This document shows positions 1 through 6,003 of a stretch of 6,003 nucleotides of DNA, piece by piece. Each line of letters begins with the position of its first letter. The stretch's first letter is position 1. The DNA lies in contig CADBXQ010000110.1 in assembly GCA_902798675.1 (NCBI GenBank), positions 1 through 6,003 on the forward strand, in the 5' to 3' direction. The stretch comes from Oscillospiraceae bacterium. GTDB lineage: Bacteria > Bacillota > Clostridia > Oscillospirales > Ruminococcaceae. The notes under the pieces were generated by a model. It was not told where the DNA came from. It did no database searches and saw only the letters and a program-made list of their open reading frames with translations. Both the position numbers and the translations under genes were made by a program.

Positions 1-1745
1 TTTGTATTATGGATTCTGATGTCGCTGTTTTGCGGCTTTGGGACGCGGAGTCCCCTTTTTTTGACATGGATTCCTTCAACAGAGGAGACTATACTGGCGC
101 TATGGGTCAAAGCATAACGGCCGAATCTATATCTAAAATTTTATACCCTAATGACAACCACCTCCAGGGAAAACTTTTGCGTTTGCGTCAACAGTATTTT
201 CTTTGTGCTGCTTCACTGGGCGACATAGTTAACAGACACACAAGAGAATATGGAAATATGGATAATTTTGCTGAAAAAAATGCAATCCACATTAACGACA
301 CACACCCAACGCTTGCAATTCCAGAACTCATGAGAATTTTGCTGGATGAATGTGGATATAGCTGGGAAAAAGCCTGGAAAATCACTGAAAACACCTTCAC
401 ATACACCAACCACACCGTTATGAGTGAAGCTTTGGAAGTTTGGAATGAAGGCCTTCTCAAAGACTTGCTTCCGCGAATTTTTCAAATAATATTGGAAATA
501 AACCGCAGATTTGTCGATGAAATGAAAAATAAGTTCGCGTGGGATATAAATCGAATGAATAAAATGGCCATAGTTGAAAATAATTGCGTTAAAATGGCGA
601 ATTTATGTGTGTATGCGTCTAAAAAAATTAATGGCGTTTCCGAGCTCCACAGCAAAATTTTGCGCAAGGATTTGTTTTATGACTTTTATCGAGAGGATCC
701 TGACAAATTCACTAATGTCACCAACGGAATCGCATACAGAAGATGGCTCAGTCAAATTAATCCCGGGCTTGACAAACTTTTGCGCGAAACTATTGGACCT
801 AAATTTGAAAAAGATGCACAGGAGTTAAAAAAATTTGAAAAATATGCTAATGATTCTGAAATTCAAGCAAAATTAGCACAAATTAAACGCGAAAATAAAG
901 AAAAATTTTTGTCCTGCATTTTCGGGGCTGGACATTTTAGCGTTGACATCTCCTCTATTTTTGATGTTCAGGTCAAGCGGATGCACGAATATAAACGACA
1001 GCACATGAACGCCTTGAACATAATCTCAGACTATCTTTACTTAAAAGACAATCCAAGCGCGGATTTTCCCCCGAAAACATATGTTTTTTCAGCCAAAGCA
1101 GCTCCTGGATACTATATTGCAAAGCAAATTATTAAGCTGATTTGCGCTCTTTCTGATCATATAAGGCGTGATCCCAAAGTCCGAGAGAAATTAAATGTGA
1201 TTTATGTTGAAAACTACAATGTCTCTCTAGCTGAGCTTATAATTCCCGCAAGCGACATTTCAGAGCAAATATCATTGGCGGGAACAGAAGCGTCGGGAAC
1301 TGGAAATATGAAATTTATGATTAATGGAGCGATAACCCTTGGAACCGAGGACGGCGCTAATGTTGAAATACATCAAAACGTTGGAGACGATAATATATTA
1401 ATTTTTGGGATGGATTCAAAAGAAGTTGAAAATATTCAAAAAAAAGGCTACTGTCCAATTGAGATATATAATAAAAATCCTCACATAAAACGTGTTGTTG
1501 ATTTTATGGAGCATGGGATTTATCAGGCCGAATTTTGTGATATAGCTAATTCTTTGAAATGGAAGGATCCATATATGGTTTTGGCGGATTTTTCGTCATA
1601 TCTTGAGATTCAAAATAAAGCGAGAAAGTTATATAAAAATTCGAAAAAATGGTATGCAATGAGCGCAATTAACATAGCGAATGCAGGATATTTTTCAGCC
1701 GACAGAGCTGTCTCCCAATATGCAAAGGATATATGGGACTTATAA
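1..1745 (+). CDS. glgP: Glycogen (alpha-glucan) phosphorylase, C-terminal part; 5' end outside the window
   Basis: This GT35 enzyme uses phosphate and a pyridoxal-phosphate (PLP) cofactor to split terminal alpha-1,4 glucose units from glycogen or maltodextrin, giving glucose-1-phosphate in the cytoplasm. The frame is already open at base 3, so the ATG at 9 is an internal Met. By comparison with rabbit muscle phosphorylase about 230 N-terminal residues lie upstream. Counting from that Met, visible family signatures are LRLW (8-11), YPNDN (46-50), NDTHP (96-100), YTNHTV (132-137), TNGI (238-241), VKRMHEYKRQ (322-331, with the phosphate/PLP-site residues K323, R324 and K329), ENYNVSLAE (401-409) and EASGTGNMK (427-435). 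K435 is the PLP-binding lysine (rabbit K680). The C-terminus ends in a normal family tail (SQYAKDIWDL), so the 3' end is intact. A GH13 gene follows after 43 bases with no terminator between, suggesting one glucan-degradation transcript. The glycogen/maltodextrin preference cannot be decided here. Confidence 0.96.
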   Translation, partial: CIMDSDVAVLRLWDAESPFFDMDSFNRGDYTGAMGQSITAESISKILYPNDNHLQGKLLRLRQQYFLCAASLGDIVNRHTREYGNMDNFAEKNAIHINDTHPTLAIPELMRILLDECGYSWEKAWKITENTFTYTNHTVMSEALEVWNEGLLKDLLPRIFQIILEINRRFVDEMKNKFAWDINRMNKMAIVENNCVKMANLCVYASKKINGVSELHSKILRKDLFYDFYREDPDKFTNVTNGIAYRRWLSQINPGLDKLLRETIGPKFEKDAQELKKFEKYANDSEIQAKLAQIKRENKEKFLSCIFGAGHFSVDISSIFDVQVKRMHEYKRQHMNALNIISDYLYLKDNPSADFPPKTYVFSAKAAPGYYIAKQIIKLICALSDHIRRDPKVREKLNVIYVENYNVSLAELIIPASDISEQISLAGTEASGTGNMKFMINGAITLGTEDGANVEIHQNVGDDNILIFGMDSKEVENIQKKGYCPIEIYNKNPHIKRVVDFMEHGIYQAEFCDIANSLKWKDPYMVLADFSSYLEIQNKARKLYKNSKKWYAMSAINIANAGYFSADRAVSQYAKDIWDL

Positions 1746-1771
1746 AGGCTATTTTTAATTTATTTCGATTG

Positions 1772-1780
1772 AAAGGGTGG
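1772..1780 (+). promoter_or_regulatory. Ribosome binding site for the GH13 gene; decides its start
   Basis: AAAGGGTGG lies 8 bases before the ATG at 1789, within the 43-base gap after glgP. A longer reading would start at the GTG at 1777, but that codon overlaps this purine-rich site, so it is unlikely. A TTG at 1783 is also possible with tighter spacing. I see no terminator or convincing promoter in the gap, which fits co-transcription with glgP. Confidence 0.6.
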
Positions 1781-1788
1781 ATTTGAAA

Positions 1789-2628
1789 ATGAGTTGCATA
1801 TATAACAGCAGAGATTTGAAGTTTAAAAAACCATTTGGCGCCGTTGAAGTTCAAACTAAAACCCAGTTTAAAGTTAATTTGCCGTCCGAGTTCGCTTTTT
1901 CGAAGGTTTATATATGCTTTTATGATTTTGGCGGATATTCTAGGGAATTTGAGCTTGCTTATGAAAACACCCAGAAAGATTCAATTTGCTATGGATGCAG
2001 CGTTGTTCCTGAAAAGGCGCGGATTTTATTTTACTATTTTAAAATTGAGAAAGACTCAAAAACAACATATATTCGAAGAAATTCAGATGGAACAGGATAT
2101 TTTTCGGAAAGTGACGGGCCTAATTTTCAATTTACTGTTTTTAACAAAGGCTTTAAAACTCCTGATTTTGCTAAAGGGGGAATATATTATCAAATTTTTC
2201 CAGACAGATTTTATTTCAGCAAAGAGGAAAAGAAAAATGTTCCTTCCGATCGACTTTTGCGGTCTGATTGGGGAGGAACTCCTTTATTTTTGCCAAATGA
2301 AAATGGAGAAATCCTGAACAATGATTATTTTTGCGGCGATTTAAAGGGAATTGAGCAAAAACTTCCATATCTTGAGTCTTTGGGCGTAAATATAATTTAT
2401 TTAAATCCAATTTTTGAAGCGCATTCTAATCATCGCTATAACACAGCAGACTATATGAAAATAGACCCGCTTCTTGGAGATGAAGATAGTTTTTCACAGC
2501 TATGTTCAGCGGCAAAAAAAAGGAATATTTCCATAATTTTAGATGGAGTCTTTAACCACACAGGCGCTGACAGCATATATTTTAATAAAAGCAACCCGAT
2601 AAATATGCCTCGTGGTGGGGCTTTCTAG
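1789..2628 (+). CDS. GH13 hydrolase, N-terminal fragment (binding domain and first half of barrel)
   Basis: This fragment has 279 residues if the ATG at 1789 is used. Residues 1-125 form a beta-rich N-terminal domain like those of GH13 neopullulanases and their clostridial relatives. It opens with the family-like text NSRDLKFKKPFGAVE. The barrel begins at GGIYYQIFPDRFY (130-142). GDLKGIEQKLPYLESLG (183-199), IYLNPIFEA (203-211) and SNHRYNTADY (213-222) are classic GH13 early-barrel motifs. Region I is DGVFNH with D252 and H257. After about residue 267 the text (INMPRGGAF, then TAG at 2626) no longer resembles the family, because the true frame has moved. Translated alone it would lack the nucleophile and general acid, so it should be inactive. 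Confidence 0.8.
   Translation: MSCIYNSRDLKFKKPFGAVEVQTKTQFKVNLPSEFAFSKVYICFYDFGGYSREFELAYENTQKDSICYGCSVVPEKARILFYYFKIEKDSKTTYIRRNSDGTGYFSESDGPNFQFTVFNKGFKTPDFAKGGIYYQIFPDRFYFSKEEKKNVPSDRLLRSDWGGTPLFLPNENGEILNNDYFCGDLKGIEQKLPYLESLGVNIIYLNPIFEAHSNHRYNTADYMKIDPLLGDEDSFSQLCSAAKKRNISIILDGVFNHTGADSIYFNKSNPINMPRGGAF
2583..2628 (+). other. Frame-change junction inside the GH13 gene
   Basis: Frame 3 is closed by TAA TAA at 2583-2588 and frame 1 is closed by TAG at 2626-2628, so the true frame must switch between 2589 and 2625. Adding one G at 2597-2598 would give N-P-D-K-Y-A-S-W-W-G-F. Adding one A to the run at 2601-2603 would give P-I-K-Y-A-S-W-W-G-F. Homologues I recall have a PDxYxxWWG segment here, which favours the first. 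I see no classic slippery heptamer, so programmed frameshifting is unlikely. Confidence 0.75.
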
Positions 2629-2690
2629 ACCTTCCTGCAATCAATAAAAATAACAGCGATTTTGTTGATTTTTTATGCGGGGATGATGGC

Positions 2691-3566
2691 GTGATAAAAA
2701 AATGGCTGAGGCTTGGGGCAAGAGGATTTAGGCTGGATGTTGTTGATGAGCTGCCAGGAGAGATGGTTGAAAAAATTCGAAAGACGATCAAATCTGAAGG
2801 CGAAGATAAATTGCTTATTGGCGAGGTTTGGGAGGACGCTTCAAACAAGGTTGCATATGATGAAGACAAAAAATATTTTCTTGGAGATCGATTGGATGGC
2901 GTCATGAACTATCCCTTTAGAAATGCAATTATTTCCTATATTAAAACTAAAAATAAGAAGATTTTTGAGGATTCTATCATGACGGTTGTTGAAAACTATC
3001 CGTCCCAAGCGCTAAATGTGTGTATGAATTTGCTGTCAACCCACGACATAACCCGCGCCATAACTGCTTTGGCGGGGCCTTGCGAAGACAATCATGACAG
3101 AAAATGGCAATTTGAAAATGTTTTATCAATAGATCAATATAAAATCGGCGCTAACATGTTAAAGTGCGCCATGGTTTTGCAATATTTTTTGCCCGGCTCC
3201 CCTTGCATATATTATGGCGACGAGGCGGGACTTCAAGGATATAAAGATCCATTTAACAGAAAGTGCTATCCTTGGGGATGTGAAGATAAAAACATATTAG
3301 AATTTGCTAAACTTTTAGGTGAACTCAGAACAAAATTGCCGGCTTTAGCTGAGGGGGCTATAGAATTTGTTGAATCTCCAACGGACGTTTTGATGTTTAA
3401 AAGGGAGGATTTGCGCGAATCAACCATTTTGATTTTAAACCCCAATGACTATGAAAAGGCAATAGATTTGAATTTACAAGGCTACAGCTGCGTTCATGGG
3501 CAATATGTGAAAAATCAAATTTTATTATCCCCATTCTCGTTTGCTGTTTTAAATAAATATATTTGA
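2691..3566 (+). CDS. GH13 hydrolase, C-terminal fragment (catalytic residues and C-terminal domain)
   Basis: The frame carrying the rest of the barrel is open from 2589, just after TAA TAA at 2583-2588. It already reads family text before the first possible start (PDKYASWWGF, then region V-like LPAIN at 2631-2645). The GTG at 2691 has GGGGA seven bases upstream and could start a 291-residue piece, but it falls inside conserved sequence, so it is probably not a natural start. Region II is GFRLDVVDE with the nucleophile Asp at 2736-2738. Region III is LLIGEVWEDAS with the acid Glu at 2823-2825. Region IV is LLSTHDITR with His-Asp at 3042-3047. YYGDEAGLQGYKDPFNRKCYPWG (3210-3278) is the usual late-barrel motif, followed by a short beta domain. 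It lacks region I and the start of the barrel, so activity alone is not expected. Confidence 0.7.
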   Translation: MIKKWLRLGARGFRLDVVDELPGEMVEKIRKTIKSEGEDKLLIGEVWEDASNKVAYDEDKKYFLGDRLDGVMNYPFRNAIISYIKTKNKKIFEDSIMTVVENYPSQALNVCMNLLSTHDITRAITALAGPCEDNHDRKWQFENVLSIDQYKIGANMLKCAMVLQYFLPGSPCIYYGDEAGLQGYKDPFNRKCYPWGCEDKNILEFAKLLGELRTKLPALAEGAIEFVESPTDVLMFKREDLRESTILILNPNDYEKAIDLNLQGYSCVHGQYVKNQILLSPFSFAVLNKYI

Positions 3567-3585
3567 AATTTTATGATGCCCATAT

Positions 3586-3629
3586 AAAAAGGCTTCAATA
3601 CCTTCACTGATGGTATTGCGGCCTTTTTT
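3586..3629. terminator. Bidirectional intrinsic terminator between convergent genes
   Basis: An A-run plus GGC at 3586-3593 pairs with GCC plus a T-run at 3621-3629. CAATACC (3596-3602) pairs exactly with GGTATTG (3612-3618), with a small TT/CG internal loop between the two stem parts and a nine-base loop at the top. T-runs follow the stem on both strands: six T on the plus strand after the GH13 gene, five on the minus strand after serS. It starts 19 bases past the GH13 stop and lies next to the serS stop, so it should end both transcripts. Confidence 0.9.
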
Positions 3630-3630
3630 G

Positions 3631-4908
3631 TTATTTTAATTCAGTTTTATTGCCCATATAAATTTGAAGAGGCTTGGGGATTTTGACTGTCTGATTGGGG
3701 GTGTAGTTGTTTTCTAAAAACGCGATCAGCATTCTTGGCGGAGCAACCACCGTGTTGTTTAGGGTGTGTGCAAAGTAATTTTTTTCTTTTGATCTGACTC
3801 GAATTTTAAGCCTTCTGGCTTGTGCATCGCCTAAATTTGAACAACTTCCAACTTCAAAATACTTTTTTTGTCTGGGTGACCAAGCTTCAACATCTACGCT
3901 CTTAACCTTTAAGTCGGCAAGGTCTCCCGAGCAGCATTCTAGTGTCCTGACCGGAATTTCGATTGAGCGAAAGAAATCCACCGTGTTTTTAAGCATTTCG
4001 CTAAAATATTGTTTGCTTTGATCAGGCCTGCAGATCACAACCATTTCCTGTTTTTCAAATTGATGTATTCGATATACTCCCCTCTCCTCTAATCCGTGCG
4101 CGCCAACCTCTTTTCTAAAACATGGCGAATAGCTAGTGTATTTCATCGGCAATTTTTCTTCATCCGTGAACGTGTTTATAAATTTCCCAATCATAGAATG
4201 TTCGCTAGTGCCGATAAGATATAGATCTTCTCCCTCGATTTTATACATCATATTTTCCATTTCATCAAAACTCATGACCCCATCAACAACTTCGCTTCTA
4301 ATCATATATGGCGGTATGAAATATGTGAACCCTCGATCGATCATGAAATCTCGAGCATATGATAAAATAGCCGAGTGCAGTCTTGCAATATCGCCACAAA
4401 GGTAATAAAATCCATTACCGCTGGTTTTTCTTGCGCTTTCTAAGTCTATTCCGCTTAGTTTTTCCATTATATCCACGTGATATGGGATCTCATATTCTGG
4501 GATTGTTGGCGTTCCAAATTTTTCGATTTCAACATTTTCGCTGTCATCTTTTCCAATCGGAACGCTGTCATCAATAATATTGGGGATTGATAGCATTATT
4601 TTGTGAATTTTTTGATATAATTTTCGTTCGTTTTCTTCAAGAGTTTCAAGTTCCAAGTTCATTTTTTTGACACTGGCTTTAATTTCTTGAGCTTTATCTT
4701 TTTCACCACGTCCAATCAGCGCCCCTATTTGTTTACTTATTCTGTTTCGGTCACCCCTGATTTGATCGCATTTTGTTTTTAGTTCGCGATATTTTTTATC
4801 TAGATCTAACACTTCATCGACTAATTTAATTTTTGAGTGTTGGAATTTTTTTTCTATATTGTTTTTGACAATTTGAGGATTTTCTCTAATAAACTTTATA
4901 TCTAACAT
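3631..4908 (-). CDS. serS: Seryl-tRNA synthetase, clostridial variant type
   Basis: This class II enzyme activates serine with ATP and attaches it to tRNA-Ser (and to tRNA-Sec where present) in the cytoplasm. Its 425 residues match the usual length. Residues 1-110 form the tRNA-binding arm, with two long charged helices (about 30-65 and 70-105) predicted to make an antiparallel coiled coil. The catalytic core shows motif 1 (FIPPYMI, 197-203), the serine-binding TSE (234-236), motif 2 (FRKE 264-267 and YRIHQFEKQE 279-288), EVGSCSN (352-358), QARRLKIR (363-370) and motif 3 (APPRMLIAFLEN, 389-400, Arg 392). Some details differ from E. coli SerRS: GTSEH instead of PTAE, a GAHGLEERG motif 2 loop, and NNTVVAPPR instead of NGSGLAVGR. 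I recall the same text in clostridial enzymes, so it is a known variant. It begins 15 bases after parB, likely in the same operon. All core motifs are present, so it should be active. Confidence 0.96.
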   Translation of the reverse strand: MLDIKFIRENPQIVKNNIEKKFQHSKIKLVDEVLDLDKKYRELKTKCDQIRGDRNRISKQIGALIGRGEKDKAQEIKASVKKMNLELETLEENERKLYQKIHKIMLSIPNIIDDSVPIGKDDSENVEIEKFGTPTIPEYEIPYHVDIMEKLSGIDLESARKTSGNGFYYLCGDIARLHSAILSYARDFMIDRGFTYFIPPYMIRSEVVDGVMSFDEMENMMYKIEGEDLYLIGTSEHSMIGKFINTFTDEEKLPMKYTSYSPCFRKEVGAHGLEERGVYRIHQFEKQEMVVICRPDQSKQYFSEMLKNTVDFFRSIEIPVRTLECCSGDLADLKVKSVDVEAWSPRQKKYFEVGSCSNLGDAQARRLKIRVRSKEKNYFAHTLNNTVVAPPRMLIAFLENNYTPNQTVKIPKPLQIYMGNKTELK

Positions 4909-4915
4909 TGATTTT

Positions 4916-4921
4916 CCCCTT
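4916..4921 (-). promoter_or_regulatory. Ribosome binding site for serS
   Basis: On the minus strand the gap reads TAG (parB stop), then AAAAGGGGAAAATCA, then ATG. AAGGGG sits seven bases before the serS ATG and supports the start at 4908. The whole gap is 15 bases, leaving no room for a separate promoter. Confidence 0.75.
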
Positions 4922-4923
4922 TT

Positions 4924-5775
4924 CTATCTTCTTTGATTTGCTAAAGCATAGGCCATATCTATTAATTCCTCTTTATTATAAAAATCCACAATCAGTTTGC
5001 CTTTGCCTTCAGATGTGACTTCAATTTTGACTTTTCTGTTTAATTCTTCTTGCATAGATAATTCTAATTCTTTATATATATGGTCTTTTATGTTCTTTTT
5101 TTGCTTTGGTTTAGTGTTTTTTTTAGCATTACTAATTTTTTCAAGTTCTCTAACGCTCATCCCTCTTGAAATTGCTCTCGAAGCAACCTCTTTGATTTGT
5201 TCCGCGTTTTCAAGTGAAAGCAGCGCGCGCCCTTGACCTCCAGATAAATTTCCGCACTCAAGTTCTTTAATAACTTCGCTTGGCAGGCTCAACAGACGAA
5301 CGGAATTTGCAATTGCGCTTCTGGATTTTCCAACCCTTTTAGAAACATTATCTTGAGTGAGTTTGTGCTCTTCCATGAGTTTGACATAGCCCCTTGCTTC
5401 TTCTATTGGATTGAGATCTTCCCTTTGCAAATTTTCTATCAGCGCTATTTCCATGGTTTGCTTATCATCAACATCTTTTATTATTATTGGAACTTCTTTC
5501 AACCCCGCCATTCTTGACGCTCTCCAGCGACGCTCTCCAGCAATGATTTGATATCTCTCATTATTCAACGGCCTAACAACTATTGGTTGAATAACTCCAT
5601 GTTCTCGAATAGAATCCGCCAACGATGTCATGGCTTCTTCGTCAAATCTATGACGAGGCTGGCCTTTATTCGGCTCAACTTTGGTTATGTTCACCATCAA
5701 TGTGTTTTTTATTTCTTCAGTATTGTCTTGAAATAAAGCATCTAGTCCCTTTCCTAAACCACTTTTTTTCGCCAC
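4924..5775 (-). CDS. parB: Chromosome-partitioning protein ParB / Spo0J
   Basis: ParB binds parS sites near the origin, spreads as a CTP-driven clamp, loads SMC and stimulates the ParA ATPase for origin segregation. The start is taken as GTG at 5775, giving 283 residues beginning MAKKSGLGKGLDALF, the typical ParB opening and ParA-contact segment. An ATG at 5784 would add MIY but lies directly against the ribosome binding site. Numbered from the GTG start, visible parts are QPRHRFDEE (39-47), the CTP-binding motifs GVIQPI (60-65), GERRWRASR (80-88) and ENLQREDLNPIEEA (114-127), the parS-binding helix-turn-helix (about 139-165, LTQDNVSKRVGKSRSAIAN), a Lys-rich linker (about 216-228) and a C-terminal dimerisation domain (about 233-280). 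The segment after the helix-turn-helix reads SGGQGRALLSL where GHARALL is more usual. It follows parA by 15 bases and precedes serS by 15, so it is mid-operon. The full domain set makes a Noc-type paralogue less likely but not excluded. Confidence 0.95.
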   Translation of the reverse strand: MAKKSGLGKGLDALFQDNTEEIKNTLMVNITKVEPNKGQPRHRFDEEAMTSLADSIREHGVIQPIVVRPLNNERYQIIAGERRWRASRMAGLKEVPIIIKDVDDKQTMEIALIENLQREDLNPIEEARGYVKLMEEHKLTQDNVSKRVGKSRSAIANSVRLLSLPSEVIKELECGNLSGGQGRALLSLENAEQIKEVASRAISRGMSVRELEKISNAKKNTKPKQKKNIKDHIYKELELSMQEELNRKVKIEVTSEGKGKLIVDFYNKEELIDMAYALANQRR

Positions 5776-5784
5776 ATATATCAT

Positions 5785-5790
5785 TCCTTT
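5785..5790 (-). promoter_or_regulatory. Ribosome binding site that decides the parB start
   Basis: AAAGGA directly follows the parA stop TAG and directly abuts an ATG at 5784-5782, leaving no spacer for that codon. The in-frame GTG at 5775-5773 lies nine bases after it, a normal distance, and gives the conserved MAKK opening. This favours the GTG. Confidence 0.75.
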
Positions 5791-6003
5791 CTATTTCTTT
5801 GTGTTTTTAATGACCTCTTTTGCCAGTTTTTGATATGCCCGAGCTCCTTTTGAGTATTTGTCATAATATGAAATAGGTTCGCCGAAACTTGGAGCCTCAG
5901 ACAATCTGACATTTTTGGGTATGACAGATTTATACACTTTATTATTGAAGTGTTTTTTAACTTCATTGACCACCTGCATTGTTAATTTTAATCGTCCATC
6001 ATA
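5791..6003 (-). CDS. parA: Chromosome-partitioning ATPase ParA / Soj, C-terminal 70 residues; 5' end outside the window
   Basis: ParA is a deviant-Walker ATPase that forms dimers on the nucleoid and moves ParB-bound origins. In clostridia and Bacillus it also acts as Soj at replication initiation. Only the tail is here: reading leftward from the window edge the frame gives YDGRLKLTMQVVNEV, then KKHFNNKVYKSVIPKNVRLSEAPSFGEPI and SYYDKYSKGARAYQKLAKEVI. These match the C-terminal Soj signatures (YDxR, QVVxEVKxHF, VIPxNVRLSEAPSxGxPI, SKGAxAYxxLAKEV). The Walker motifs lie outside the window. The frame is open to the edge, so the ATG at 5979 is internal. The stop TAG at 5793-5791 is followed at once by the parB ribosome binding site, which fits a parA-parB operon. 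A MinD or plasmid ParA is unlikely given the RLSEAPS segment and the neighbours. Confidence 0.93.
   Translation of the reverse strand, partial: YDGRLKLTMQVVNEVKKHFNNKVYKSVIPKNVRLSEAPSFGEPISYYDKYSKGARAYQKLAKEVIKNTKK

Larger units (their letters stand above)
1789..3566 (+). pseudogene. GH13 alpha-amylase-family glycoside hydrolase (neopullulanase/cyclomaltodextrinase-like), frameshifted
   Basis: Two reading frames, one ending at 2628 and one open from 2589 to 3566, together encode a single GH13 protein. Members cleave alpha-1,4 (and some alpha-1,6) bonds in starch, maltodextrin or cyclodextrin. Joined, the protein would be about 592 residues: an N-terminal beta-rich starch-binding-like domain (about 1-125), a TIM barrel, and a short C-terminal beta domain. 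Residues of all catalytic regions are present, split over the two halves: region I in the first, and the nucleophile Asp, acid Glu and final His-Asp in the second. Neither half alone can form a complete barrel. Codons shift from frame 1 to frame 3, as expected if 3n+1 bases were lost. The rest of both halves looks well conserved with no other stop codon, so the lesion is recent or is a sequencing or assembly error. There is no signal peptide, so the product would be cytoplasmic and suited to glycogen or imported maltodextrin. Confidence 0.85.

Noticed and set aside
9..11. ATG at 9 as the true start of glycogen phosphorylase
   Set aside because: The frame is open upstream and the ATG falls in the middle of the catalytic domain. 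About 230 residues are expected before it.
188..667. Several open frames of 60-90 codons on the minus strand opposite glgP
   Set aside because: They lie opposite a strongly conserved enzyme, overlap each other in different frames and encode no recognisable protein.
1835..2317. 160-codon plus-strand open frame overlapping the GH13 N-terminal fragment in another frame
   Set aside because: It is long by chance in AT-rich sequence. The GH13 frame carries clear family motifs over the same bases.
2583..2610. Programmed minus-one frameshift joining the GH13 halves
   Set aside because: No X-XXY-YYZ slippery heptamer is present in the zero frame here, and no clear downstream stimulatory stem was seen. 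A deletion or sequence error is simpler.
4469..4484. CACGTG core in a near-palindrome (ATATCCACGTGATAT) inside serS, looking like a parS site near parB
   Set aside because: It matches the parS consensus (TGTTCCACGTGGAACA) at only about 9 of 16 bases, mostly the core, and lies in conserved coding sequence. No better parS was seen by eye.
4136..5236. Plus-strand open frames opposite serS and parB
   Set aside because: They mirror conserved genes on the other strand and have low-complexity, non-family translations.
5977..5979. ATG at 5979 (minus strand) as the start of a 62-residue protein
   Set aside because: The frame continues to the window edge with typical ParA text (YDGRLKLT), so it is an internal Met of ParA.

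Overview
The window is AT-rich bacterial chromosome. It looks like a member of the Clostridia (Firmicutes). The evidence is the Soj/Spo0J-type parA-parB pair followed directly by serS, a layout I associate with origin-proximal DNA in clostridia. A seryl-tRNA synthetase of a clostridial variant type and a GH13 protein close to clostridial homologues as I remember them point the same way. Species cannot be told from the sequence.

Layout. Two units converge on a bidirectional hairpin terminator at 3586-3629. The left unit reads rightward: the C-terminal three quarters of glycogen phosphorylase (window start to 1745), then after 43 bases a GH13 alpha-amylase-family gene (1789-3566). The GH13 gene is broken by a frame change near 2589-2625. 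The right unit reads leftward: the last 71 codons of parA/soj (from the right edge to 5791), parB/spo0J (5775-4924) and serS (4908-3631). Both gaps in the right unit are 15 bases and each holds the next gene's ribosome binding site.

How the genes work together. Glycogen phosphorylase releases glucose-1-phosphate from alpha-1,4-glucan ends, and a GH13 hydrolase would act on alpha-glucans or maltodextrins, so the left unit is a small glycogen/maltodextrin breakdown module. ParA and ParB form the origin segregation system (with parS sites not found here). SerRS charges tRNA-Ser and is probably co-transcribed with them.

The window is densely coding. No stretch above 300 bases lacks a gene, and I saw no RNA genes, mobile elements, CRISPR arrays or phage genes. 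The main anomaly is the GH13 lesion: the two halves are in different frames, and the loop between conserved regions I and V is also shorter than in the homologues I can recall. I found no convincing undescribed system.
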